Positions 26,362 through 34,555 of a DNA stretch of 64,000 nt are shown here, in pieces (position 1 is the first letter of the stretch; each line of letters starts with the position of its first letter). This DNA is from Pseudomonadota bacterium. Its GTDB lineage: Bacteria > Myxococcota_A > Polyangia > Polyangiales > Polyangiaceae. The position numbers were made by a program, and so were the translations under genes. The notes under the pieces are model-generated. The model did not search any database and was not told where the DNA came from. It saw only the letters and a list, made by a program, of their open reading frames with translations. The stretch lies in contig JAFAER010000142.1 in assembly GCA_023423895.1 (NCBI GenBank), forward strand, positions 1 to 64,000, in the 5' to 3' direction.

Positions 26362-27303
26362 TCAGGGGATTGGTGTATCCCGCGTGCCGGAGAGGATGCC
26401 GAGCCGCTCTCGGGCCCGGGTCACGTGCAGACTTTGAGGATGCCGAGCCGCGAGCTCTTCCCAGGCGCGCCGCTCGTCGTCCTTCTGGCCGAGCTTCTCG
26501 AAGGCGAGAGCTCGTCCTACACGCGCCTCCTCGGCGAGTGTCCAGCCGTCGGCCGGCGCGCCCTTCAAGTAGGCGTCGAACTGCGCGAGGGCGCCATTCG
26601 CATCGCCCTGGCGGTCGAGAAGGAGCCGACCAAGGCTCACACGAGCAGCCTGGGCCTCCGGAGCATCCGGGTACCGCTTCTGTAGCGAACGATAAAGATC
26701 GATCGCGCTTCCGATGTTGCCGGCCCTTCGCTCCGCATTCGCGTCGCGAAAAAGCTCGGCCGCCGTCACGGGACTGTCCGCAGGGGGGGGAGGGGGGGAG
26801 AACGAAACAGTATCCGACGTGACGGCGGCCAAGGGCTTCGCACTGGGGAGGTCGTAGACCGAGAAGCTCGGTGCTGCGGGGGTCTCCACAGGCAAACTCT
26901 GAGTGATCTGCGGCGGAGCCGGGTCGACGACCGGCGGCTCCGAGACCTCGATCGACGGCGCCGGATCGAGATCCGCGCTGTGAGAGGACACGTAGACCGA
27001 TGCCATGGCGATCGACGCTGCGAACGCCGCGGCGAGAGGGAGAGCGACGCGCGCGAAGCGCGACCGCTGACGGGAAAGCGAGACGACGCGCGTGGGCTCC
27101 GAAGTGCTGGTCGACACCTTGGATGCCGCGATCTTGGAGGAGGAGTCAGCCGACGCCTTTGCCGCCTTCGCAGCAGGCGCCGCGAGCGTGGTGGTGGCCC
27201 GCGCGATCGCCCGCGCGATCAGCGCGTCATCGCCGGTGGCCGGGCGCTCGGCCTCGAGCGCTTCACGAAGCGCAGCGGCGAGCGGATCACGGGGCGTCGT
27301 CAT
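26362..27303 (-). CDS. single-span membrane protein with periplasmic TPR-like tail (putative anti-sigma)
   Basis: A 313-residue protein whose ATG (27303) lies inside the end of the sigma gene, so the two are translationally coupled. Residues 1-80 are cytoplasmic and helical, and residues 84-106 span the membrane. A Pro/Ser-rich linker follows to about 180. Residues 185-300 hold TPR-like helices (AELFRDANAERRAGN, AIDLYRSLQKRYPDAPEA). Position and topology suit an anti-sigma factor that senses the envelope, although the N-terminus lacks a recognisable zinc-finger (ZAS) motif. Linker codons 169-174 contain runs of seven and eight C, a possible slippage site. Confidence 0.75.
   Translation of the reverse strand: MTTPRDPLAAALREALEAERPATGDDALIARAIARATTTLAAPAAKAAKASADSSSKIAASKVSTSTSEPTRVVSLSRQRSRFARVALPLAAAFAASIAMASVYVSSHSADLDPAPSIEVSEPPVVDPAPPQITQSLPVETPAAPSFSVYDLPSAKPLAAVTSDTVSFSPPPPPADSPVTAAELFRDANAERRAGNIGSAIDLYRSLQKRYPDAPEAQAARVSLGRLLLDRQGDANGALAQFDAYLKGAPADGWTLAEEARVGRALAFEKLGQKDDERRAWEELAARHPQSLHVTRARERLGILSGTRDTPIP
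26782..26799. repeat. G8-A-G7 homopolymer tracts within a coding region
   Basis: On the plus strand eight G (26783-26790), one A, then seven G (26792-26798) occur inside the codons for a Pro run of the membrane TPR-like gene. Such tracts can slip during replication and shift the frame, giving on/off variation. The window carries the in-frame form. Confidence 0.6.
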
Positions 27304-27937
27304 CGTCCGTCTCCGAGAGCTCGAGTAGAGTGGGGTCATCCTGGATGCGCGAACGGAGGGCGGCCTTCGCGAGGCGGAGGCGGCTCTTCACCGTGTCGAG
27401 CGGCGCTCCGGTCTGGAGCGCGATTTCTTGCATCGAATAGCCGAAGAGCACGCGCTGGGCGAAAGCCTCGGCCTGTTCGGGGCGCAGCTCCGCGAGGAGC
27501 GCACGAAAGGCCTCACGGCGTCGGGCAGCAACGGCGCTGGCAGCGGGCGAACGCTCGTCCGACTGCAGGTCGTCCCCGATGGCGTGAGGCTGAGAGTCGT
27601 CGTCCTGCACGATTTCGGTGTGCAGGCCGATTTCAGCACCGCGGCGCGCACGCCGGCGGCGCTGATCAAGCGAACGTCGAAGCGCGATCGAACGCGCAAA
27701 GTGGAGGAACGAAGAATCTCCTCGGAAGGAGGCGAGACCCTGGACGACACCGACGAGCGAGTCCTGGAGGACGTCCTCCAGATCGCGATCGCCGCTGCCG
27801 AGCACCGCACGGACGACGCCGAGCATCGACGGTGCGACGGAATCGAGGAGGCGTCGCACGGCGAACGCGTCACCTGAGCGAGCCTCGATCGCGAGGGCCT
27901 TGAGCGGATCGGTTGTGGTCGTCTCCTCGTCGGACAC
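27287..27937 (-). CDS. ECF-type RNA polymerase sigma factor
   Basis: A 216-residue sigma-70 family protein from GTG 27937. The region 2-like segment is DLEDVLQDSLVGVVQGLASF, with a basic RRSLDQRRRRARR stretch. Region 4 is GYSMQEIALQTGAPLDTVKS, a standard helix-turn-helix that reads the -35 box. Residues 1-20 are short and acidic. No region 3 is present, as expected for ECF factors. It overlaps the membrane TPR-like gene by 17 bp and is followed by an outer-membrane-type gene. It diverges from a second sigma gene across 502 bp. Confidence 0.9.
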   Translation of the reverse strand: MSDEETTTTDPLKALAIEARSGDAFAVRRLLDSVAPSMLGVVRAVLGSGDRDLEDVLQDSLVGVVQGLASFRGDSSFLHFARSIALRRSLDQRRRRARRGAEIGLHTEIVQDDDSQPHAIGDDLQSDERSPAASAVAARRREAFRALLAELRPEQAEAFAQRVLFGYSMQEIALQTGAPLDTVKSRLRLAKAALRSRIQDDPTLLELSETDDDDAP

Positions 27938-28439
27938 GTTACCTGCGTAGCAGAGACCAGCCCATCGCTCGGTGACGAGGCGAACTCCGGACCGAGGAGC
28001 CTGCGACGGCTTCCCGGATGGCGTTGCCATCGGCAGAGATACTTCGAGCACGTACTTCTCCTGCGTTGCCACGCGTGGCCGGTATCCGATGGCCCGAGAC
28101 CGTCGTGGAATCAAGCCAGCTTTGTTTGTCTTGTCGCCCCCACGTCCACGAACGGGTCACGGCAGAGTCGATCTTTTTGTGATCAGACGTGCAAGTTACC
28201 GGAATTGCGAAGCTAACGATCATAACTGCGACCCATTGACGCAGATTGGTGCCCTGGGTGCCCATGAGGCATGGGGAGCGCGGGGGTGCGCCCAATCGAC
28301 CGAGCTCGTGCGATGTCCTGCCGGAACCGTGGAAGACGGGGGCGTAGCCTTCTGATCGTCAGGAGGACGTCGAGGTACCCGCTGTGTACGCGCGGAGCGC
28401 ACATACTTCGAAGATGGATGTCGATTTGGTGATCGGTCG
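27938..28439. promoter_or_regulatory. 502-bp control region between two divergent sigma genes
   Basis: A non-coding gap with a distinctly AT-richer core at about 28120-28260 (containing CTTTTTGTGATCAG and ACGATCATAACTG). It must hold the promoters of both sigma operons. One candidate ECF-type promoter for the right-hand gene is listed separately. No convincing gene lies within it. A 127-codon plus-strand frame has poor composition. Confidence 0.6.
28323..28346 (+). promoter_or_regulatory. candidate ECF promoter GGAAC-N15-CGTA
   Basis: GGAAC at 28323-28327 and CGTA at 28343-28346, spaced by 15 bp, resemble the -35/-10 pattern used by several ECF sigma groups. The site ends 93 bp before the sigma gene start at 28440. 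This would fit autoregulation. The match is short and could be chance. Confidence 0.3.
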
Positions 28440-29093
28440 ATGAAGCTCCCGACGATGGGGCGCGTGCGAACGATCGCCGAGCGACTCGGCTCCATGGCGC
28501 CCGCGTCATCGACGCGGCCGAAGAGTGAGCCGGTGGCCAAGCTCGTACCCGAGCCGACTGCGCTCGATCTGTCGACGCTCATCCTCGAGAACACCGACTT
28601 CGTCTTCCGAAGCCTCCGTCGAGCCGGGCTCGATGTCGGCACCGCGGAAGACGGCGCTCAGCAGGTCTTTCTCATCGCCGCGCGCAAGCTGGCGAAGATC
28701 GAATCCGGGAAGGAGCGCGGGTTTCTCTACGCAACGGCGATGAACGTCGCCGCCGACTTGCGGCGGAGAGCCTCGCGTCGTGGAGAGACCGAGCTGTCGG
28801 AAGAACGCATCGACGAGCTGGAGTCGATCTCCCCCCCTTCCCTCTCGCCCGACGAAGCGATCGATCAGCAGCGCGCGCGCGAGCTCCTCGACGAGGTGCT
28901 CGCGGCGATGCCCGAGCATCTTCGCGACGTCTTCGTCCTCTCCGAGCTCGAGGAGATGAGCGCCCCCGCGGTCGCCCTCTGCCTCGACATCCCCACTGGT
29001 ACCGTCGCCTCACGCCTCGCGCGTGCGCGACACGTCTTCGACGAGTGCCTCGCGCGCATGCAGGCACGTCGCTCGTTCCGGAGCCCGTCATGA
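28440..29093 (+). CDS. ECF-type RNA polymerase sigma factor
   Basis: A 217-residue sigma factor. Residues 1-45 are a basic and then Pro-containing extension. Region 2 is ILENTDFVFRSLRRAGL, followed by AEDGAQQVFLIAARKL. Region 4 is AMPEHLRDVFVLSELEEMSA, with the helix-turn-helix at VALCLDIPTGTVASRLARAR. Its stop overlaps the next ATG (ATGA at 29090-29093). It stands at the head of a run that continues through a membrane TPR-like gene, the Cys-rich lipoprotein A and vWA lipoprotein 1. The most direct reading is that it controls that envelope system. Confidence 0.92.
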   Translation: MKLPTMGRVRTIAERLGSMAPASSTRPKSEPVAKLVPEPTALDLSTLILENTDFVFRSLRRAGLDVGTAEDGAQQVFLIAARKLAKIESGKERGFLYATAMNVAADLRRRASRRGETELSEERIDELESISPPSLSPDEAIDQQRARELLDEVLAAMPEHLRDVFVLSELEEMSAPAVALCLDIPTGTVASRLARARHVFDECLARMQARRSFRSPS

Positions 29094-29974
29094 GCCGCGA
29101 CAACGAGATCGATCGCCGCGCGCGCCTTCGAGGCGCTCTCGTGAAAGCGGGCCGTGAAGAGCGGGCGTCCGACGCGCTCCGCACGCGGCTCCTGGCGGTG
29201 GCGGCAGGCGCGGCCGCCACGGCGCCCGTCGCAATGGCGGCCGCATCGAGCCCGAAGATCACCGTCGCGAACGCGGTCGCCGAGTCCGTGACGAGCGTCG
29301 CTCCTGCCGCGTCCGGAGGGACGATGGCGGCCGTCGCATCCGCGAATGGCCTCGTTGGATGGAAGGTGCTCGCGGTTCTGCTCGCCATCGGCGCCATCGG
29401 GAGCGGAGCGACGTTCTTCGCCACGCGCGACAATGTCTCCGCCGCGAAGCCCGGGCCCAACCGCCCGAACGTCGCGCCCGAGGCGACGACGACACCGGCC
29501 GCGACGCTGCCGGGCGTTCACGCGGAGCCGACGCCTTCCGCACCGGAGCCCATCGCGGCGCTCTCCGTGAACGACTTGCCGACGGTGAAGGCGATGCCGC
29601 CCGTTCGGGTCGCGGCGCAACCCTCTTCATCCGCGCAGGGCATCGCCGTGGCCGCCCCGGAGCCCGCACCCGCGGCGACGGCGAGCCCCGCGGCGCGACT
29701 GACGGAAGAGACTCGCGCGGTCGGAGCCATCCGCGCATCGCTCCAGAAGGGTGACACGCGCGAAGCGCTTCGCCTCCTCGACGCCTACGAGGCGGAGTTC
29801 GCTCACGGAGCGCTCGGGGAGGAAGCAGAAGTCCTTCGCATCGAGACACTCATTCGTGCAGGCAACAAGGACGAGGCGGCAAAACGAGCGAGCCGCTTCC
29901 TCACGGAGCGCCCCGCCAGCCCCCATGCGGCGCGCGTCCGGACGATGACGAGAAGGCTCTCAGAGCCCGAATAG
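29090..29974 (+). CDS. single-span membrane protein with periplasmic TPR-like tail (putative anti-sigma)
   Basis: A 294-residue protein coupled to the sigma gene by ATGA overlap. Residues 1-85 are predicted cytoplasmic (charged to about 40, then Ala/Ser/Val-rich), and residues 89-111 span the membrane (GLVGWKVLAVLLAIGAIGSG). A Pro/Ala/Thr-rich linker (about 115-205) leads to helical repeats (AIRASLQKGDTREALRLLD, AEVLRIETLIRAGNKDEAAK) that resemble TPRs. Architecture and position are the same as in the protein at 26362, so the two sigma/partner pairs are probably paralogous. An anti-sigma role is inferred; no known anti-sigma motif is visible. Lipoprotein gene A begins 14 bp after the stop. 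Confidence 0.75.
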   Translation: MSRDNEIDRRARLRGALVKAGREERASDALRTRLLAVAAGAAATAPVAMAAASSPKITVANAVAESVTSVAPAASGGTMAAVASANGLVGWKVLAVLLAIGAIGSGATFFATRDNVSAAKPGPNRPNVAPEATTTPAATLPGVHAEPTPSAPEPIAALSVNDLPTVKAMPPVRVAAQPSSSAQGIAVAAPEPAPAATASPAARLTEETRAVGAIRASLQKGDTREALRLLDAYEAEFAHGALGEEAEVLRIETLIRAGNKDEAAKRASRFLTERPASPHAARVRTMTRRLSEPE

Positions 29975-29988
29975 GAGCAGTACCCGCA

Positions 29989-32784
29989 ATGAAGGTGAAA
30001 CTTGCCTTGGTGGTCGCGAGCGCGACCGCCCTGGTCGTGGCCTGCGCTGCGACCGAGACGACGGTCCCGCCCGCCGACGGCGATGCGGGAACGGGCACGG
30101 TGGTGCCAGGCACCGAAGAGCCGGGATCGCCGGAGCCGCAGCCGGAAGGGGACGCCGGCAGGACGGGCGATTCGGGTAGCTCGGGCGAGCGTGTCGAGAC
30201 GGTCGAATGTGGCGACGGTACGAAGGCGGGGGCCGAGCAGTGCGACGACGGCAACAACGCCGACGGCGACGGGTGCTCGAAGGACTGCAAGGTCGAGTCG
30301 GCAGGGCCGAACGACGTGTGCCCGGGTGTCGCGATCCCGCTCACGGGGACCGGCGCTGACACCCGCACCGGCTCCGTTTCGGGCTCGACGAGCGCGATCT
30401 TCGGCCAGACGGCTGGAGGCTGCGGCGGTGCGAGCGGCAAGGACGCGGTCTATTCGGTGACCCCCGACGTCACGGGTCTTCTCACGGCGAAGGTGACGAG
30501 CACCTTCGACTCGATCCTCTACGCCCGCCGGACCTGCGACGACTCGAAGACGGAAGCTGCCTGCAACGACGCGGCCGGAAGCACGGGCGGCGAGACGATC
30601 AAGATTGCGGTCACGAAGGACCAGCCCGTCTTCCTCTTCGTCGACGGCTATTCGGGGTCGACCGGAACGTTCAAGCTCGACGTCGAGGTGGCCACGTCGT
30701 TCTGCGGGAACGGCGTCGCGGAGGCCCCGGAGGCCTGCGACGACGGCAACACCGTCGCGGGCGACGGCTGCGCGCCCGACTGCTCGCTCGAGGCCGGCGG
30801 CGTCCTGACGGACTGCCCCGGGCAGGGGATCTTCCTCACGGGCGTCGGCGACACTCCGCGCAAGATCTCGCTCGCCGGCAGCACGTCGGTCGCCACGTCT
30901 TCGACGCAGACGGCCAGCGGCTGCACCTCGGGCGGCCGCAACACCGTGTACGCGATCACCCCGGACGTGAACGGCTCGATCGTCGCGTCCCTGGTCGCGA
31001 CCTATGACGACGCGGTGCTTCACCTCCGAAGCGAGTGCGACAACTCGACGTCGCAGCTCACGTGCTTCACCGCGAGCGAGCCGCTCGAGACGATCGAGCT
31101 CGTCGCGCCGGTCCAGGCGGGCTTCCCGACGTACGTGATCGTGGACTCCGACTCGTCGACGGTCCACGGCCCGTACTCCCTCGAGATCACCGTGAATCCC
31201 GCCGTCTGCGGGAACAAGATCCTCGAAGGCGGCGAGGAGTGTGACGACGGCAACACGCTGTCGGGCGACGGATGCACGGCGACGTGCAAGCTCGAGCCGG
31301 TCAACATGGCCGCCGACACGTGTCCCGGCGCCGGGATCCCGCTCACGGCCGCCGCCGACGGCTCGTACAACGGCGTGATCTCGTCCGCGACGGTGTCGAT
31401 GTCGCACGACTTCAAGCCGAAGACCTCGCAGGGTGGCTGTTCGACGACGAACCTCGTGGCGAAGGACGCCGTCTACGAGCTGGTCTCGCCCGTCAACGGC
31501 ACGCTCCGAGCGACCGTCACCGCGCTCTTCGATTCGATGCTGCTCGTGCGCGACATCTGCAGCAACGACGTCGACGCCTCGGCTTACACCGACCTTGCGT
31601 GCGCAGGGAACGGTGGCGGCGGCGTGCCCGAGACGGTCGAGCTGAACGTCACCGCTAACCAGCACATGTGGCTCGTCGTCGACAGCGAGGTCGCCGGTGG
31701 CGAGGGCCCGTTCGAGCTCGGCGTCACGTTCACGCCGGCCGTGTGCGGGAACGGCGTGATCGAAGGCGGCGAGCAGTGCGACGACGGCGCCGCCATGAGC
31801 GGTGACGGCTGCGATGCGCAGTGCCAGCTCGAGCCGGTGACCGGCCACGACACGTGCGCAAACGCCGCGCCGATCAACCTCGTCGTGAACGGCGACGGCT
31901 CGTACTCCGCGTCGATCTCGTCGGGAACGACGAACCTCACGCATGACCAGACCTTCACCGGATGCGCGAGCGCAGGCGCGGACGCCATCTACACGTTCAA
32001 GGCCCCGATCGACGGCGTCCTTGCTGCCGAGGTTCCGGTCGCCGGGTTCAACGTCTCGCTCGGCCTCCGAGCGACGTGCCCCACTTCGACCACCGGCACG
32101 GCGCCGCTCGTATGCGCGAACGCGAGCTCCGACAACGGACAGGAAGAGATCTCGTACGGCGTGACGAAGGACACGACCTACTACCTGATCGTCGACGGCA
32201 CTGCCGCCGCGCAGAAGGGCACGTTCACGCTCCTCGTCAACATCCGGCCGCCGGGCTGCGGCGACGGCCTGCTCTCGGGCAACGAGCAGTGCGACGACGG
32301 AAACACGATATCGGGTGACGGCTGCTCGCCGACCTGCACCGTCGAGGCGCTGCCCGGCATCGACACCTGCCCCGGCTACACGCTCAACCTGACCGGCACG
32401 GGCAACGAGCCCCGCATCGGCGTCGTCACCGTCGACACCTCGACGCTCGCTGCCAACTACGCGGCCTCGTGCGGCGGGAGCAGCAGGGACGGCGTCGTCG
32501 TCGTGACTCCGCCGATCTCCGGCAAGCTCACGGCGAGGCTCACGGGTTCGAACACGTACCAGCCGGTCCTCTACGGCCGGGCCACGTGTGGGGACGCGGC
32601 GAGCGAGCTCAAGATCAGCACCAGCACGACCACGCTCGCGTGCGACGACGACGCGCCGGGCTTCGCCACGAACATCCGCGAGACCAACTTCAAGGTCACC
32701 GCCGGGACGCCCTACTACATCTTCGTCGACGGCTACGGAACGATGTCCGGCATCGGACGCCTCAACGTGACGGTGACCCCATGA
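29989..32784 (+). CDS. Cys-rich five-module lipoprotein A (Myxococcus cysteine-rich repeat)
   Basis: A 931-residue predicted lipoprotein with lipobox VVAC (Cys19) and an acidic Gly/Pro linker. Five copies of the Myxococcus cysteine-rich repeat (TIGR02232/DUF4215) start at residues 74, 239, 407, 586 and 757, each with core CDDG followed by a GDGC motif. Each is followed by a beta-rich domain of ~130 residues ending in phrases like FLFVDGYSGSTGTF, which recall prepeptidase C-terminal (PPC) domains. Disulfides and the Asp/Asn/Gly cores, possibly calcium-binding, suit a rigid surface stalk. It sits downstream of the sigma2 pair and overlaps the vWA1 start. Confidence 0.9.
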   Translation: MKVKLALVVASATALVVACAATETTVPPADGDAGTGTVVPGTEEPGSPEPQPEGDAGRTGDSGSSGERVETVECGDGTKAGAEQCDDGNNADGDGCSKDCKVESAGPNDVCPGVAIPLTGTGADTRTGSVSGSTSAIFGQTAGGCGGASGKDAVYSVTPDVTGLLTAKVTSTFDSILYARRTCDDSKTEAACNDAAGSTGGETIKIAVTKDQPVFLFVDGYSGSTGTFKLDVEVATSFCGNGVAEAPEACDDGNTVAGDGCAPDCSLEAGGVLTDCPGQGIFLTGVGDTPRKISLAGSTSVATSSTQTASGCTSGGRNTVYAITPDVNGSIVASLVATYDDAVLHLRSECDNSTSQLTCFTASEPLETIELVAPVQAGFPTYVIVDSDSSTVHGPYSLEITVNPAVCGNKILEGGEECDDGNTLSGDGCTATCKLEPVNMAADTCPGAGIPLTAAADGSYNGVISSATVSMSHDFKPKTSQGGCSTTNLVAKDAVYELVSPVNGTLRATVTALFDSMLLVRDICSNDVDASAYTDLACAGNGGGGVPETVELNVTANQHMWLVVDSEVAGGEGPFELGVTFTPAVCGNGVIEGGEQCDDGAAMSGDGCDAQCQLEPVTGHDTCANAAPINLVVNGDGSYSASISSGTTNLTHDQTFTGCASAGADAIYTFKAPIDGVLAAEVPVAGFNVSLGLRATCPTSTTGTAPLVCANASSDNGQEEISYGVTKDTTYYLIVDGTAAAQKGTFTLLVNIRPPGCGDGLLSGNEQCDDGNTISGDGCSPTCTVEALPGIDTCPGYTLNLTGTGNEPRIGVVTVDTSTLAANYAASCGGSSRDGVVVVTPPISGKLTARLTGSNTYQPVLYGRATCGDAASELKISTSTTTLACDDDAPGFATNIRETNFKVTAGTPYYIFVDGYGTMSGIGRLNVTVTP

Positions 32785-33938
32785 CGGCGCTGAAGACACG
32801 AACCACGCGTGCGATCTCCATCGGCCTCTCCGTCGCGGCCGCAGCGACGCTGACCGTCATGGTCGGCGCCTGCGGTGAGGACCGACGCTCCGGGTTCGGC
32901 GACGGGCTCGAGGACGCTGGGACCACTCCCGGCCTCATCAATCCCGACGGTGCCCTCCCCGACGGCAGCGAGGGCGACGCCGGCGTGTGCCTGTCCGAGA
33001 CGCTCGGCGCGGAGCCGGTGCCGCTCGCGATGCTCATCGTGATGGACCAGTCGACGTCGATGAACTCGCCGACGGCGACGCCGAAGTGGGACGCGGCCCG
33101 GCAGGCGATGATCGCCTTCGCGGACACGCCGGGCGCTGCGGGCGCGAAGCTCGGGCTCACGTTTTTCCCGCTCGAGGACTCGGCCGCCGATGAATGCATG
33201 GTGAGTGCCTACCAGCCGGTCATCCCGCTCGCTCTGTTGCCCGGCAACGGCGTGCCCCTCAAGGACGCGCTCGTCGCACGCCCGAAGGCGAAGGGCTCGA
33301 ACACTCCCATGGGCGTGGGCCTCCAGGGTGGCGTCGAGATCATGAAGAAACATCTCGCCGACAACGTGAACGAGGAGGGCGTCATCATCCTCGTCACCGA
33401 CGGCTCGCCGGGAGGCTGCTCGGACACCATCGCGAAGGTCGCGACCGTCGCGCAGACCGCTCAGAACGGAACCCCTCGCATCCGTACGTTCGTCGTCGGG
33501 ATGGAGGGTGCGAACTTCACGAACCTGGACACCGTCGCCGCTGCAGGCGGCGGCGCGCCGAAGGCGTTCAACGCGAGCGGGGGCACGTCCGACGCGGGTG
33601 TGTCTCCGCAGCAGCAGCTCATCGATGCGCTCGAGCAGATTCGCTCGGGGGCACTCGGCTGCGAGTACGTGGTCCCGACACCGGACGCCTCGAAGGGAAC
33701 GGTCGATCCGAGCTCCGTCGAGATCGAGTTCACGGCGGGCACGAACGACGAGCCGCAGAAGTTCAAGCGTGTCGACAGCGAAGCGCAGTGCGGAGCGACG
33801 ACGGGCGGCTTCTATTACGACGACCCGAAGAATCCGAAGCGCATCATCCTCTGCCCGGCCTCGTGCGAGGACGTCCGCGGGGGCACGGCAGAGGCGAAGC
33901 TCGATGTCGTCCTCGGCTGCATCAAACAGGTCAACTGA
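32781..33938 (+). CDS. von Willebrand A domain lipoprotein 1
   Basis: A 385-residue predicted lipoprotein whose ATG overlaps the stop of lipoprotein A (ATGA). Lipobox VGAC gives Cys31. A short Asp/Gly linker precedes a vWA fold (about 75-290) with complete MIDAS residues: DQSTS at 89-93, the Thr in GSNTPMG and the Asp in LVTDGSPGG. The C-terminal ~90 residues carry cysteines and the phrase GGFYYDDPKNPKRIILC, common to the other vWA protein here. MIDAS-type vWA domains bind ligands through a divalent metal, so it may clasp the Cys-rich partner or an external ligand. It ends the first sub-operon. Confidence 0.9.
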   Translation: MTALKTRTTRAISIGLSVAAAATLTVMVGACGEDRRSGFGDGLEDAGTTPGLINPDGALPDGSEGDAGVCLSETLGAEPVPLAMLIVMDQSTSMNSPTATPKWDAARQAMIAFADTPGAAGAKLGLTFFPLEDSAADECMVSAYQPVIPLALLPGNGVPLKDALVARPKAKGSNTPMGVGLQGGVEIMKKHLADNVNEEGVIILVTDGSPGGCSDTIAKVATVAQTAQNGTPRIRTFVVGMEGANFTNLDTVAAAGGGAPKAFNASGGTSDAGVSPQQQLIDALEQIRSGALGCEYVVPTPDASKGTVDPSSVEIEFTAGTNDEPQKFKRVDSEAQCGATTGGFYYDDPKNPKRIILCPASCEDVRGGTAEAKLDVVLGCIKQVN

Positions 33939-34555
33939 CGGTCGATTTCAGAATTTTTGGAATCAAATCCAAGTGACACTGACCAGTACGCGGCAACGAA
34001 AAATGGCAACCAAGGCCGATGCGTGCGCGCGCGCTGTGCCGGGTGAGCCGTGTGTGTACGAGCACACTCTGCCCCCGGAGAGCCGGGCGTCGGAATGGAC
34101 AAAACCGGGCGGTTCGTGGCGCCCGGCAGAGCGGCGCGCTACATTGGTTGGTTCATGTGTAGCTCGTGCAGCTCGTGCGTCGGCACGAGCTCATGAGCGG
34201 TTCGGCGCATTCCGAATGGACGCGCTCGCATCGCGTTCGAGACGGACTCGGGACGACCACCGAGCCTGACTCGATTTGAACGACACGTTCACCGTGGCCG
34301 TAATCCTCAACATCGACGCAAAATCACTCTCACCGACACCGATGTATGCCACCTATCCGTGACCTCGAGTTGCGAAGCATCTCCGATGCTCGCGCTCACT
34401 AAACCTGCGACGCCTACGAAAACTTGATGTCGGGACGATCGAAATAGTGTCCCATCGATATTCGAATCCGCAATTCTGACCCGGACGTCGAATTCCCATC
34501 GACAAGAGACATGGCGGGGTAACGAGCGCTCTCGCACTCGATCCGCGAACGATCC
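33939..34555. promoter_or_regulatory. 617-bp AT-richer intergenic region upstream of the second sub-operon
   Basis: No gene is supported; the few short frames lack coding character. The region is markedly more AT-rich than its surroundings, most clearly at 33945-33980 and 34260-34460. It holds a repeat/hairpin at 34161-34191. It probably contains the promoter and leader for lipoprotein B and what follows. No clear consensus promoter was identified. Confidence 0.6.
34161..34191. repeat. AGCTCGTGC direct repeat plus hairpin
   Basis: AGCTCGTGC occurs twice head to tail (34161-34169, 34170-34178), then a 4-nt loop and the inverse GCACGAGCT (34183-34191). Either left copy can pair with the right arm, giving two alternative hairpins in the leader region of the second sub-operon. 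No T tract follows. Confidence 0.65.

Noticed and set aside
27972..28355. A 127-codon plus-strand frame between the sigma genes.
   Set aside because: It lies in the AT-rich control region, has mixed composition, no ribosome binding site and no recognisable fold.
29803..32799. A 998-codon open frame on the minus strand opposite lipoprotein A, with similar long frames opposite B, C and D (34844-37480, 39620-41350, 41626-43965).
   Set aside because: The plus-strand frames encode a recognisable cysteine-rich repeat family with signal peptides and overlaps; the minus frames are Arg/Ala/Val-rich with no motif and are expected by-products of high GC.
33943..33968. A weak GATTT/AAATC stem after vWA1 as an intrinsic terminator.
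   Set aside because: Only five base pairs with a large unpaired middle; too weak to call.
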